Assembly (NCBI GenBank): GCA_002917075.1 | Contig: NTMA01000037.1 | Span: 186,001 to 250,000 of the forward strand | Source of the DNA: Hawksworthiomyces lignivorus | Lineage: Eukaryota; Ascomycota; Sordariomycetes; Ophiostomatales; Ophiostomataceae | DNA: 64,000 bases | Reading direction: 5' to 3' | Part shown: piece after piece, positions 11,006 to 22,554 of the stretch | Layout: every line of letters begins with the position of its first letter | How positions within the stretch are numbered: position 1 is the first letter of the stretch | Notes under the pieces: model-generated | What the model saw: only the letters and a program-made list of their open reading frames with translations | Database searches by the model: none | What the model was told of the DNA's origin: nothing | Position numbers and translations under genes: made by a program

Positions 11006-14000
11006 GGTGTGGCGCGAGGCTGCCAGCGCGCAAGCTTATGCCCCGTAGACAGCTACGGCAAAAGCTGATGTGAAGGTGGGGAGGGCGAGAGGGCAGTAAG
11101 AGGGGTGTATTTGGGGAGGGAAGAAGTTTGTCAAGAGCTACCGAGAACTGTCAAGATAGTCGGGGGCAAGTCGATGTTGCGAAGTAGATAGATGGCTCGG
11201 CTGAAAATGAGCTCTTCGGGAGGATGCTGATGAGGTGGTGACGGCCGATTGCTCCATCCAGAGCAGGAGAAGAGCGGCGACGGGGGGGAGGGGGGGCGTG
11301 GAGGTCGAGGACAGGGGACCCGGAGTAACACACACGAGATGAGAAGTGGATACCGATTCGTGTACGCTGTTGCAGCTTTGAGAGGAAGACAAATTTTGGT
11401 CAAAAGCTATTCTCTGCCTCTCCCTATCGGGAGAGCGAGAGTAAGAGAGATGAGTCGAAAGAGAGCAAGAGAAAGAGAAAGGGAGGGGAGCCTATGAGTG
11501 CCGGAGGGGCAGTCTTGCTTTTATTAGGAAAGGAGCTTGGGTCCAAAGAGGGCCGTCGGAGCAAAAGAGGGACAGGGAAGGAGGACAAGAGGTTTGGAGA
11601 AAGCTGCGATGCTTCGATAAATTGTTCGTAAATAGGGAAGATCTGAATGGGTCGCATGAGACAACAGCGATGTCCCGTTGTCAATATGATTGTTGCGCGC
11701 GGGGGAGGAGGATAGCAACGGGAGATCCTTTCTCTTCTTTTTTTGTCCCTCTTCGTCTTCCTCGTTCTCCTTAGCAAATGGAGAGGAGGGTACGGAGAAG
11801 GGGGTGTGAATAGAGCTGGGGGACGAGAAGCCAGAGTGGATGATAAAGGGGAAGAAGGGGAAGGAGGGGGGGGGGGGCCGGAAGCTTGGGGTTGCTTCTC
11901 TCCCGTCGGCCGCTTTTGCAATGGGTTTTGGTCTCTTCGTTAGAAGCAAGCTCCTAACCGGCGATGTGCCGGTGATGGATGACGAGACTTGAGAGTAGAG
12001 GCGCGCAGGTCTAGCCGCACTTGATGGGTTGGCCGATGTGTGAGACCCTGAGCAGAGGAGCCGTCCGGCGGCCGTTGCATGTTTCTCCGCTAGGACTCTA
12101 TCTTTATCTTTCTTTGCTTCTTTCTTTGCTTCTTTCTTTGTTTTTTCTTCTTTTCCTTTTCCTTTCCCTATTTTTTGTGCTCTTGTCTTTTCTCTGTGGG
12201 TTCTCTAGTTTTTTTTTTCTTGGCTCTTTCGCTTCTTATTCCTGCGCTTCTTTACTAGCAGGTCGTTAAGCTTTGGTTTGGCTACCTTATTTAATTCCCT
12301 TTTTGGTTTTCATTGCAGAAAACCTTTTTATTTTCACCAATCGCAAGCAAGGCCTTGAGGATCCAACAGAGCAGCAAGCAATCGATCAAAAAGACCAGGG
12401 TGTACAGAAAGGAAAAAGAGGGGTGTCCAGAGAAGAGACGAGGAATTCTTCGGGTCGCTGCTGTGTGAGAGAGGGAAAATGTGCGTGAAGTATACGACGC
12501 AGAGGAGCAGCAAGGGCCAAGAAAAAAGAAAGAAATATATGTAGAATTGGAAACTAAGACTGGCTGGCCGAGAGCGTGCCCGAATTCAAGGAGGAGGTGG
12601 TCAAAAAAAAAAAAAAGGTAGTCAACCACCGACGTCCAAAGGGCAGAGTGTGACGGAGCGACAGGATGGCACGTTTCTGTGCGAAATCTGTAAGATACTA
12701 AATTGACGACTGCGACGTACGGAGTACAACTAGGCTTTCGTGGCCTGTACGCAAATTTACGAATAACGGCGCATGGAGTGGCATGGAGAGGCATGGAGGC
12801 ATAGGATCGCAAAGAGAGAGAGAAGGACACTGCGTACGGCATGGTACCGCAAGCATTGGTAGGCAGCTAGTGAGAATGCAGCAGCACGACATGTTTATTG
12901 TGCGAGTCGCAGTATGTAAGCCGCCTGGTGGGACCCGACTCCGCAAGGGACCCAGCATAGGGAACAGCTCTCCGCGTGTAGGGTGAGCACATGGGCGAAT
13001 CCGACGATGGGATTTGTGCAGACAGATTTGTGTGCCGACAGGGATGGGGGCTGGAGCAGGGGGGTTGTAGAGAGTGGAGAAACGAAGCGGTTGAGTGGGC
13101 CGTTGCGTGGGGACGGATTGGACGTGGACGTGGACGGACGAACGTCGAAGACTGGACTGGCCCGGACTGGCGCGGGCTAGCTGGCGAAGCGCGCGTTGGT
13201 GCTGGAGCATTACATACAAAGAATTCCGTGTTGGAAAGCGTTCACGCATATGATGCGGACGAAACGGGAAGCAGTCTGCAGCAAGAGGCTCACTAGGAAG
13301 TGCTGCGCATGCAGGAAGGGGACCCTATCGAACTCGCCGATCCAGTCCACGACTAGGAGAGGACATTATCCGGGAGCGTGGGACTGGGCAGAGACGGAAC
13401 AGCAGAGGACCAGGCAGCGAGGCAGGACAGGATAGGTAAGGCAGGCCAGAACAAGGCAAAGATAGAATAAGACGGGACTGGACAAAGATACCCCGACCCC
13501 GTGGTTCGGTTGGGGGAGCGAAGAGGTGACAGCAAATATGCGTGGTGGAGGATGTGGTGACATGTCTAGGATATGCGGCAAAGTAGAATTGGCACCGGCA
13601 GAGCTGTGCAGATTTATAAGAAGCTCTCAAGCGAGGAAAAGGGGGGCAGACACGCGCGGTCCGTTCTTGGCATATCGAATCACTTGCGCACATGGTCCAG
13701 ACTCGCCTTCTGTGGGCAGCTACGTGGATAGAGAGCGGAAGTAGGATAGGAGGAAAGACGAAAGCGTCAATGAGAAAGAGGGAGAGTCGAGAGGGAATTA
13801 CGGGGCAGAGTGACAAAGAGGAGGAGGGGGAGGAAGGGGGGAGGTAGATGAAAAAGAAAATGGAGGAAGACAAGGCAGAGGAGACAAACGACGAGCAAGG
13901 CGGGAGACGGACATGACGAGGCAGACGAGGTAGTAGGCGAGAAAGAGTCCGAGGGCAATTGGGGAAAAGGGGGGGGGGGGAGACTTTGCCTAGCATCGCC

Positions 14001-15827
14001 AGTCGGAAAGTTGAGAGATTGCTCACTGATGTCGACAGTCGCATAGAATGCTAAGACTGCCTGGGTGTAAGAAGGCCACACGCACCGCGAAACCAAACAC
14101 ATTGGGGAATGTCTGGTTTCGGGTATAGGAGAAACAGGAGTGCAATAAGACACGGGAGAGGCGGAGACAGATGAGACGTCTTCCAAAATCCTGGGTCTGG
14201 ACAATCCGCATATGCGCAGCCGAAGTATAAGAAGAACTGTCGTACGAAAGACGGGTATTTTAACTTAACCTTATTGTCACAGCAGAATGCAACGGAACCC
14301 GCAGCCTTAACAATATATCAGAACCTCATTTGGATTCTAGTCCCAAGGACGGTGTCTCGGATTACAGATATATATATATGAGTGTGTCCCACATATAAGC
14401 CTTACTTAACACTAACCCGAACATACACATGCCATTTACATACATTTTTTGCAGGTGTCGAAAACTCCGTTCAAGGAGAACTAAGAGAGGGCCCCGTACG
14501 GTGTGGCCATGCAGGACAAGGCAGAGTCTGAGATCTGGGGTGATGTTTGTCGTTGGTGAAAGGGATCTCGGTGAGCAGAAGAGGAAGAGGAAGAGGAATG
14601 AGGGGAAAGAACGGAGGCGAAACGGAGACAAAACGGCGAGAAGGCAGGGGGTAGAGTAATGAAGCAGGAGGGATGAGAACCTGTTGGAACATTGTGTGCG
14701 TGTAAATGTCAACTAGTGTTTCTTGGGTGAGGCTGGGCAACCATGCAGTCGACGCAGAGGAAGGGGGAAAGTACGAAAGATAAGGAGAGAAAGAAGATAG
14801 CAGAAAGCGGCAGAAGGAAACGCTGATGAGGTACATGTACATAGCGTAAGGCTTATGGCGTGGGAAGGTCTAGCAAGACGACAGACGCAGGAGGCGGACT
14901 AAGAGCAAATTTTCTCATCCGCCGCCTAGACTGTCTCCCCAGATCATTTAGGAGTGCCTGGCCCTTGTCAGATACGAATAATGCTCTGGAAGCAGCCCCC
15001 TACTAGCACGCGTGCGAATGGCCAACCTGCTTGAATGCAAGGCAAGGGTCTTAGCGCAAAGAGTCTTGGTTCACTTCTGCTCAATTTCACGATCACCTTT
15101 TCGATCGTTTTTCTGGACTATACTTTAACTATTTCGACCATTTGGTCGTCCTTATCCTCTTTGGGTCTTCGCTGCTCATCCTTCCCAGATATTGTGGCTG
15201 TTTCCTCTCCTCTTTTCTTCGGGTCTTTAAGCATAATAGTCGGCCTCTCTCTCGCAGCCGAATTGTCCTTCTCTTTCCTCCTTTCATTCCCCTTCTTTCT
15301 CTTGTTACTCTACTCTCCTTCTCTCTCTCTCGCGCAACCTTCCATCTTATCATGGGTTGGCCTTCTTCCTTTTCCTCCTCATACTGCTCTTCTCCAGCCG
15401 ATCCCCAGCTCAGGTTAGTGGAGCTCCGGTTTGCTTGCCCGCAGACGTGACCGCCCGCATCCCCAAAAATCCAGCGCAAACGCCTGCCAGTATCCGTCGC
15501 GAGGCTGTACATAACTCACACCACGCCAACAGCCAGTGGCCTACAGCCTAGCTCTCTGTGCTTGCCCTCTGCATCCTATCCTAACCCCTCTCTCTATCAT
15601 ACATCATCCTGTCTCCTTCTTTCAGTCCTCTCCTCGCTTCTCCGCTTCTTTCTCTCCTATCCTCTTCCATCTCGTTTCGCTCTCCACCATCCACGGCCAC
15701 CGCATTCCTCTACTCCTTCTCTTCTCGCCTTCCTCTTCTTCTCCTGTCAGTCCACTCCTCTGCGTTTCTCCTTCTCCATTGCGCCCGTCCAGCATGCTCC
15801 TCTGCCTATTCTGTTCTTTGTTTTAAT
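11006..15827. other. 4.8 kb gene-poor region with strand-biased polypurine/polypyrimidine tracts
   Basis: No gene is supported. From about 11.04 to 11.95 kb and again from 13.3 to 14.0 kb the plus strand is purine-rich (pyrimidine-rich on minus), which suits leaders of minus-strand transcription towards the 9.3-11.0 kb gene. From about 15.05 to 15.83 kb the plus strand is pyrimidine-rich, which suits the leader of the transporter gene at 15828. Open frames here are low-complexity Ser/Pro/Leu or Arg/Glu-rich products of these tracts. A T-rich block lies at 12.10-12.23 kb and G-runs near 11869 and 13970. Non-coding RNAs or leader introns are possible but cannot be seen. Confidence 0.5.
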
Positions 15828-18629
15828 ATGGCAGCAGCCATGTATCCGGAACCAGAACGGAGGAGAAACCGCGGCTTCCTGGGCTTGGATAGCTCAGCCT
15901 TGACTCCACAAGATCGCCAGGTACGCTTTCTAACTTTGTCACTGTCCTTGCCCTCTACGTTGCAGTCTCGGGATCCGGTTCCGTGCTACCGATTGCCGAT
16001 TGCCGGCCGTCCCGGACATGTTGCGCGTCTACTCGGTCGCACGTGCCCTCTAGTTTTACTTGGTTTAACCGCCCGTGTTTTGTAGGACCGCCGCCAACTC
16101 CGCTACGAACTTGACCTGAACTCTTGGAACCTTCGCATTTGGGGCGTGGCTGCTTCCGGCTTTTTGACCGACTCGTGAGTGACTCAGCTGATTGCTTGCT
16201 CTGCTCCTTCGCCCTTCCTAGAGATTCCGGCCTCTCAACTGATCCGTACCCATCATCCAGATACAACCTATTCGCAACCAACGTTATTCTCGCTTCTATC
16301 GCTTTTGTTTACTTTCCCGACCCAAGTTACAACTATGTCGGCACCCTTATTAATGTCTTCACACTATTCGGCTCAGTTGTCGGCCAGCTCACCTTCGGGT
16401 TTCTCGCTGATTACTATGGCCGAACCCGTCTCTACGGCATCGAGCTAATTCTGGTCATCGTCTCCACCATTGGCGTCGCAACGAGCAATTATGGATACAG
16501 CAGTGATCTCTCTTTTCTCGGCCTTTTTATTTGGGTAAGCCAACTCCATTCATCCACCAGCAATGGCGTCGGTGGTTTAGTGGTAAAATCTGTCGTTGCC
16601 ATCGACAGGCCCCGGGTTCGATTCCCGGCCGACGCAATGCTCTTCAGTTGTTTCTTTTTTGGCTCTTGAGTTCTTTCTTTTTTTATCGACTTCCATCTGG
16701 TTCACTTATTCTCTTTCCTCGCGGAGATAGATAGAATAAACTAACACAAAAGTGTAGTGGCGCTTCGTTATGGGCATTGGTGCGACACCCCCTATGTGCT
16801 CTTCTCAGATATACTGATCTACATTCCTTTTTGATTGCTTCTGTCTAACTTTTTAGGTATTGGAGCCGAGTACCCGTTAAGCGCTGTGATCACGTCTGAG
16901 TGGTCCAGCACCTCTTCGCGTGCTACTATGCTCTCCTCTGTTTTCTTGATGCAGCCGGTGGGCCAAGCACTCGCCCAACTCGTGGGCGTCTGGGTGGTTC
17001 TCGGCCGAGAAAATATGTACCATCTTCAGGAGATGCAGTGTGGTATCAATACAAAAAACGCAGAAGCATGCCGCGTGGCCGTGGACGGTATCTGGCGCAT
17101 AGTGATCGGCTCTGGTGCTGTGCCTGCCTTACTTGCCATTATCTTCCGCTTCTTCCTCTATGACTGCGGCCTCTATACTCTTGAAGTCAAGAATAAGCCT
17201 GGTACAGCCTTCCGGGATACACAGCGCATCTACGGTGCGCCAATGGGCATGCCGAGCAGTGCAATTGGCGGCGGCGGCTTTGGAGGTGGCGGCGACAGCA
17301 TCAACGGCGGCGCAGTGTCTCTCTATTCACCGGGAGGGGTGCCCCATTCCGATGAACCCATGCCCGTTCAGTTCTCTCGTCAAGACTTAAAGAACTACTT
17401 CATCCGCGACGGCAATTGGATGTATCTATTGGGTAACGCTCCGTTCTTTTACCTCCGATGACTGCCTAGTTGTTTTATTCCTTACTAACCCTTCTTAGGT
17501 ACTGCTGCAACGTGGTTTTTTCTCGATGTTAGCTTCTACGGATTCTCACTCGACAACCGCGGCGTTCTTGCCGACATGTGGGTCACAAAGACTCCCCCCG
17601 AACTTGGACCCTCTCTGAGCTGCTGGAATTCTAGCCTGCCAGGAGGCAACTCAACCGTTCCCAGCTGGAGGGCCCAGGGTCGCGTACCCCTATGGCAGAC
17701 CGACGTCAGCGAACCATGCAATACAATCTACTCCGTTCTTATCCAGCAAGCCAAGCAGTACCTGCTGACTGTCTCGCTCGCCTCTATTGCTGGAAGTGCT
17801 TGCTTCATCTTTGCTGCAAATCGTATACGGCGCCGTCAGTGGTTGACCGTGTCGTTCATTGCTCTCTTTTTCCTCTTCATCGTCACAGGCGGCGTCTATT
17901 ACGCCGTAGCCCACACGCGCGCAGCACCAGCAACGGTGGCACTCGTGGCGATTTGCCATTTCATATTTAATTTTGGTAAGCTACCTTAATTTTATGCTCG
18001 GTTTCTTCTAATACCGCTCACTTTTGGATTTTTGTTTAACAAATATATAAGGCGCAAACACCCTTACATTTATTATACCTGCCGAGGTCTTTCCAACATG
18101 CTACCGCTGCACGTGTCATGGCATCTCGGCCGCTGCCGGTAAGGTCGGCTCTATTGTAGCAGTATTGATCGTCTACGGTGTTGATGTTGGCTACAAGTCG
18201 TCAACGCGCCAAGGCCTCCTCTTCTTGTTGTTTGCTATCTTCATGGCCTGTGGCGCTATATATAGCTGGGCCTATCTGCCTGACGTGCAGCGTATGGTCG
18301 GACGCCGACGCTTTGCAGGTTTTGGGGGTGTCAGCGGTGTCGGAGGTGTTGGAGGCGTCGGCGGCGTTGGCAGTATGGGTCGCTTTGGCGTGCCTGGTGG
18401 CGTGCCTGGTGGTCTGCATGGAGTAAATGGTCATGCTTATGGCAGGCGAGCTGGCGCAGGAGGCGAAGGTGAAGGGCTTCGTCTTGAGACCAAGAGTCTC
18501 GAAGACCTTGGAGAAGGTCGGGCGAAGGCCCGACTGGAGGGTGAGGTCATCACAATCAGGGACAAATGGGGTGAGATGAAAAGGCGGCGGGGCCGGAGGC
18601 GCCTTGGATCGAGCTCAGTGGCTGCTTGA
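15828..18629 (+). CDS. MFS phosphate:H+ symporter family transporter (Pho84-type)
   Basis: A plasma-membrane transporter of the PHS family, probably carrying inorganic phosphate; a glycerophosphodiester substrate is possible. Seven exons: 15828-15920, 16086-16174, 16261-16534, 16758-16779, 16857-17432, 17499-17975 and 18052-18629, giving 702 aa. Exon 4 is only 22 nt and supplies WRFVMGIG. Family marks are [14 protein letters not shown] (MFS loop 2-3), [16 protein letters not shown], and near the end [19 protein letters not shown] followed by [14 protein letters not shown]. Two Gly-rich insertions stand out: the central loop (about residues 380-400) and the C-terminal tail ([12 protein letters not shown]), making it longer than the usual 550-600 aa. 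Intron 3 houses tRNA-Gly. A CACGTG site, the Pho4/NUC-1 core, lies in intron 1 at 16040-16045. The family is firm, the substrate less so. Confidence 0.92.
16040..16045. promoter_or_regulatory. CACGTG E-box in intron 1 of the phosphate transporter gene
   Basis: CACGTG is the core site bound by Pho4 in yeast and NUC-1/PalcA in filamentous fungi, which activate phosphate permease genes. I did not see one in the 1 kb upstream of the ATG. A 6-mer occurs by chance about every 4 kb, and several others lie elsewhere in the window, so the functional link is weak inference. Confidence 0.2.
16566..16636 (+). tRNA. tRNA-Gly (anticodon GCC)
   Basis: A complete cloverleaf of 71 nt including discriminator A. 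The acceptor stem GCGTCGG/CCGACGC pairs at 7 of 7. The D arm contains GGTTTAGTGGT (A box). The anticodon stem TGTCG/CGACA encloses the loop TTGCCAT with GCC at 16598-16600. The T arm is CCGGG/CCCGG around TTCGATT (B box GGTTCGATTCC). There is no intron. A run of six T at 16655-16660, 18 nt downstream, fits an RNA polymerase III terminator. The gene sits in the sense direction wholly inside intron 3 (16535-16757) of the transporter gene. It is compact and intact, so very likely functional. Confidence 0.95.
16655..16660 (+). terminator. Pol III oligo-T terminator of tRNA-Gly
   Basis: Six consecutive T residues lie 18 nt beyond the discriminator base of the tRNA, still inside the host intron. 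RNA polymerase III stops at runs of four or more T on the sense strand, and Pol II should read through. Confidence 0.6.
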
Positions 18630-18915
18630 AGCATACGGGAAGATTGGTTAAAGGGAATAAACGGAACTATACAACAATACGTAAATATTGCAACTTGTAT
18701 CGTGGAATGCCGTGTTAGATACCCTTGTAAAAAGATAATGCTGCATCACGGCTTGTTTGGCGTAGGTTTGCTTTCGCTGTTAATGGAGTATTTATTAGAT
18801 ATTCATTCATAAACCAACAGAGATCTCCAAAATTATGTATATACACTGATGCTCGACTTCGACTTGATTACTAGGTGCGAAGGATACTTTGCTGCGCCAA
18901 CCTCGCCTCGCACCG
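18630..18915. other. convergent 3' region between the transporter and RIC1
   Basis: 286 bp separate two stop codons that face each other. AATAAA at 18656-18661 lies 27 nt after the transporter stop and can serve as its polyadenylation signal. On the minus strand AATAAA (plus TTTATT at 18791-18796) lies about 120 nt past the RIC1 stop. The transcripts may end close together or overlap. Confidence 0.45.
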
Positions 18916-21900
18916 TTATTGTCCACTGATCGCTCCTGAATCAATGCTGCTGCCATCGTCGCTAGTTGACAGAGCATCCGATTCATATTGGCCCGTGTTG
19001 CCGTTCCGCTGAGGAATTGTGAGCCGCTCTCCCGTCTTGTTATCGTCCCCGCTGTTGACTCCGCCGCTAGTCTCCCCGTTTCTGCTGGTGCCGCTTCCTC
19101 CATTTGCATCCTCTTCTTCCATTCCTGCGACATTGGCCATCGCCAGCGCCTCGCGTAGCGTCTGCCCGCTGTCGTCCATCGCTGCAAGGAACCGTGCTAG
19201 CTCCTTGCATAGCTCCCAGTCGCCCTCGCGCATAGCCTGCCGCAGAAGTCGCACGCCCTGTTCGCTTGCAGTCGCCAGCTCGTCAAATGTATGTAGGATC
19301 AGCAGATATCCACCTGCGGTCTTAAGACTGCCCCGTAATAGCGATTCCTCGAAGAGCTCTTGCGGAGGCGGAAGATAGGCAAATAATGTACGCCACGATC
19401 GTACCTCTGTCTTGCGCGTGCACTGCACCACAATATCCAGGTATGGCTTGAAGCTAGACAGCAGTGACAGCACTCGTGGCAGCACGGCGGCTGCTGGAGC
19501 CGGCGCTGAATCTACTTCTTCGTCCAAAACATGGTGGAGGAGTATTTCTAGCGCGTGTGCAAAGTAGGTAAGGTGCTGGTATTGTTGGGCCAGATGCAGT
19601 GCAGGAAGTGCTCTGTTTTCCTGAAGGTAAGCCCGAAGGATATCTGGCAAGAAAAGGTGAGTCTGAGATTGTTAGTAAGACGCACACAGTACAGCGATCC
19701 AAAAATAAGAGGTAGAAAAGGCAGTATGGAGTCTTACTCTAATAGTATAGCGGAAAAAGGAGAAGCTGACATCTCGCCGCTGTACAAGATCAGGTTCCAC
19801 GCCCAAAACAATCCCTTTGGATAGAAGGAGAGAGAGAGGGTAGAAGTCAACATTAACAGGAATAGGTGGAATTAAGTCGCTGCCAGATACGACAGCGTCG
19901 AGCACGTCCTGTGTATCAGGCCACACTTTGAGTTCGCCGCCATCAAAGAGCCATAGCGATTTCTGTAGCGTTTCATCTGAGCTCCTTATCGCGCTCCTAG
20001 ACGGCGCAACAGCGGCGGGGGTCAGCGCCGAAAACGGCTGGTCTTTCACACACACGTAGTACTCCACGCTTTGAGCAATGATGCGCATGTCATATTTCAA
20101 GTTGCCTTCGTCGTTCACCGAAGGCCGGAAGAGTACCAACTTGCCGTCTACCAGCACTAGTACGGATGCCACAGCCACATCCTGTGACGGATCGCCGTCA
20201 TACAGCTGACTCTCTGGAAGGATCCAGCTAAGACCTCGCACGCGAGCAGGGCTTCGCACAATACCGTGGAAGCCGATCTGCCCAACCTGGACCAGACGCA
20301 CCGATCCCATATGGGGTGCGAATACAAAATGGCTCAAGACGTTGTCATATGTGTATACAAGGAGCGAGTCTTCGCCCGACGGCGTGATCAACACCACCGC
20401 GGAGCGCATCGGTTCGGTGTGGAGGATGTGAGTGTTGTCGAGAGCGGACTCGCGTGAGTAAAGCCTTAGTTCAAAAGACCGGTTTACCTCCACAGCCGCA
20501 ACTAGCAGATTTTGATGCCAACACATGCCGCCACGCACTTGAAACTCGTTCTCCATAGCCTCGTTTGAAAATGTGCGCCATCGCCCACTGTTGACGCTAT
20601 AGTGGGCTAGCCCGCGACGTCCTGCTACAGCCACATAGCGGCCGTCGGACGATATGACGGTGCACCGAATTGGCCATTGGTTAAGCAAATACGTCGCTGG
20701 AATGCGGGCTGTGTGCCACAAAGATGGCTCAGCCGAGATGGTGGTGAGATCGGGCAGATCGTAGCCCCTGTATACCATGATATTCTGGTTTGTCTGGAGG
20801 ATGGTGCGAAATAGATTTGCCGGGCTGTAGCAACTGGCAGCGGCACTACGGGCCATCTCAAGAAGCCAGATGGCTGGGTGCTCCTTCGCAAGCAAGAGGA
20901 TCTCTCCAGAGCTTCCGATCCAAGAGACATCCCGAATGCCAGACAGCCATTCTTCCCCGTTATTTTCTGCAATGGCGCGTTCGCCATTGAAGCTATGGCC
21001 TAGAGGCTTGCCATAAACGCTCCATGTGGCCCATCCGTTTTCGTAGCCAGCGAAGAGGCAATAACCGTCAGGAGAATATGCCAACTTTGTCAGGCAGCCG
21101 GTAGTCGTTATAGACGCAGGTGGCTTATGTGTGTGCGAGGCCGGGATGTTGCCAACGTAGTCACGAGCGGAGTAGACGCGGATGATGCCATCTACGCAGC
21201 CAACAGCAATGAGCGAAAAGCGAGCGTTGATGGTGGCTCTTGTTGCATGGTCTTGTTCAGACTGTGGAATGTGAAAGCAGTAGCCGCGGAAGAGTCTCTT
21301 ATGTGACGTAGAAGATGAAGATGAAGATGATTGGGAAGAAGTCCCAGCAGGAGTATCAGGCGCTGGCGCAGCAGAAACAGTAGAAGAGGAGGGAGGGGTT
21401 GCAGAAGAGGGATCTGGCTGAGCTATGGGTGCAACTCCCGTATTCCGCTGGACGGCATAGGCCTTGCCGTCGCTTGTCACCCATGTGGACAAGCTCATGG
21501 GCTTGTCGTAGGTCATCTCGCGGACCGTGACCTTTTTATCTAGCCAGCCCATGCGGCTGAGAATCTCGGTAGTTGTCTGGCTGCCAGTGCTGTCTGGCGT
21601 CCAGCGGATGCATTGAACAGCAGCAGGCTTAGTAGTAGCAACAACAAGTTCGTCGTCCAGCGCTAGGGCGCTCTCAATCCCTGCATCTACCTTAATAACC
21701 ATGCGAAACCGGACACTCACGTCTCGGACACCACCGCCTTCTCCCGGACCCCACAAAATCTGGTCGGGAAGATCGTGGCCGGGATCGCCAACGTGGTTCT
21801 GGCGGCGGCGCTGTATGTTCGTATGACTTGAAAATTGGGGTCTATAGACCTGCGAGACAGCATCGGTAGCCAGCGAGTATGTGATTAAATAGCCTCGGCT

Positions 21901-22554
21901 TGTATAGACGACAATGATGGCGGAGTCGGGTCGAAGAAGGAGGTCGATATTATCGCCGTAGGCAGTGAGAGATGCTTCCGAGCGCACAACGATGGCGAGA
22001 ATAACGGTTGGCTAGGGGGTGGGGCGAGTCAGATAACAGATAGGAAGAAAAGGATAAAAGGCTATGGGAGGCTTGTCACGCACCTTGGTTTGCCATATGG
22101 TCATAGATGTAGCGGTGATGGTTGCGAAGAGTTGACATGACCGTGACAACCGCAGCGCCAAGACAGGTTCGTTTGCGGGAATGGCTAGTAGTGAAGTGTG
22201 GCGTGCCTGCAGGCCGTCAGTGGTACTTTCCTGGTGATATCCATGCTCGACAGATTTAATTGCTGGTGTCATCGGAGATATTGGTGACGTCGGCGAGAGA
22301 GGAGAATGAGAGGACAAAGGTATGCCAAGTGCATCGTGACTGGGGGATATGCTGGAGCTGGAGGGTGATCTCGAATGTGCTGGCTGATCGACAGTCAGGG
22401 TGTGAGGCCTGCTAGGGTCCTGCGAGGACTCGGAGATGAGTGGCGATGCGGCTGGAGGAGGAAGGCCATCGTGGGAGATGGTGACGGCCGGAACGGATGC
22501 CTGACGGCTGGTGCTGGTTGTATAGATGCGCGGAGTAGCAGCCGGCCAGTACAT
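18916..22554 (-). CDS. RIC1: RIC1, guanine-nucleotide exchange factor subunit for Ypt6/Rab6
   Basis: Partner of Rgp1 in the Golgi-bound complex that activates the Rab GTPase Ypt6 for endosome-to-Golgi retrieval. Three exons: 22554-22084, 22011-19738 and 19662-18916, giving 1,163 aa. The introns (72 and 75 nt) are phase 0. The second joins FFRYTIR to THLFLPDILRAYL at the start of the RIC1 domain. The protein opens with MYWPAATPRIY, typical of fungal RIC1, so the start is at 22554 although the frame stays open upstream. Residues 1 to about 750 form a WD40-like propeller (for example LAYSPDGYCLFAGYENGWAT). Residues about 905-1090 are the alpha-helical RIC1 domain, with YFAHALEILLHHVLDEEVD. The C-terminal 80 residues are Ser/Gly/Asn-rich. 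It is divergent from TEX1, with 722 bp between starts. Confidence 0.95.

Noticed and set aside
11138..11949. Pro/Ser-rich minus-strand frames upstream of the four-exon gene
   Set aside because: They are translations of polypyrimidine tracts in a likely leader; several overlapping frames look alike.
15035..15903. Leu/Ser/Phe-rich plus-strand frames before the transporter
   Set aside because: C/T-rich leader sequence gives hydrophobic peptides by composition alone. The real gene starts at 15828 in a different frame.
19663..19700. Alternative RIC1 acceptor (TTGCCAG) 25 nt further downstream
   Set aside because: Using it shifts the frame or loses THLFLP. The upstream acceptor CTCAG restores the conserved join in phase 0.
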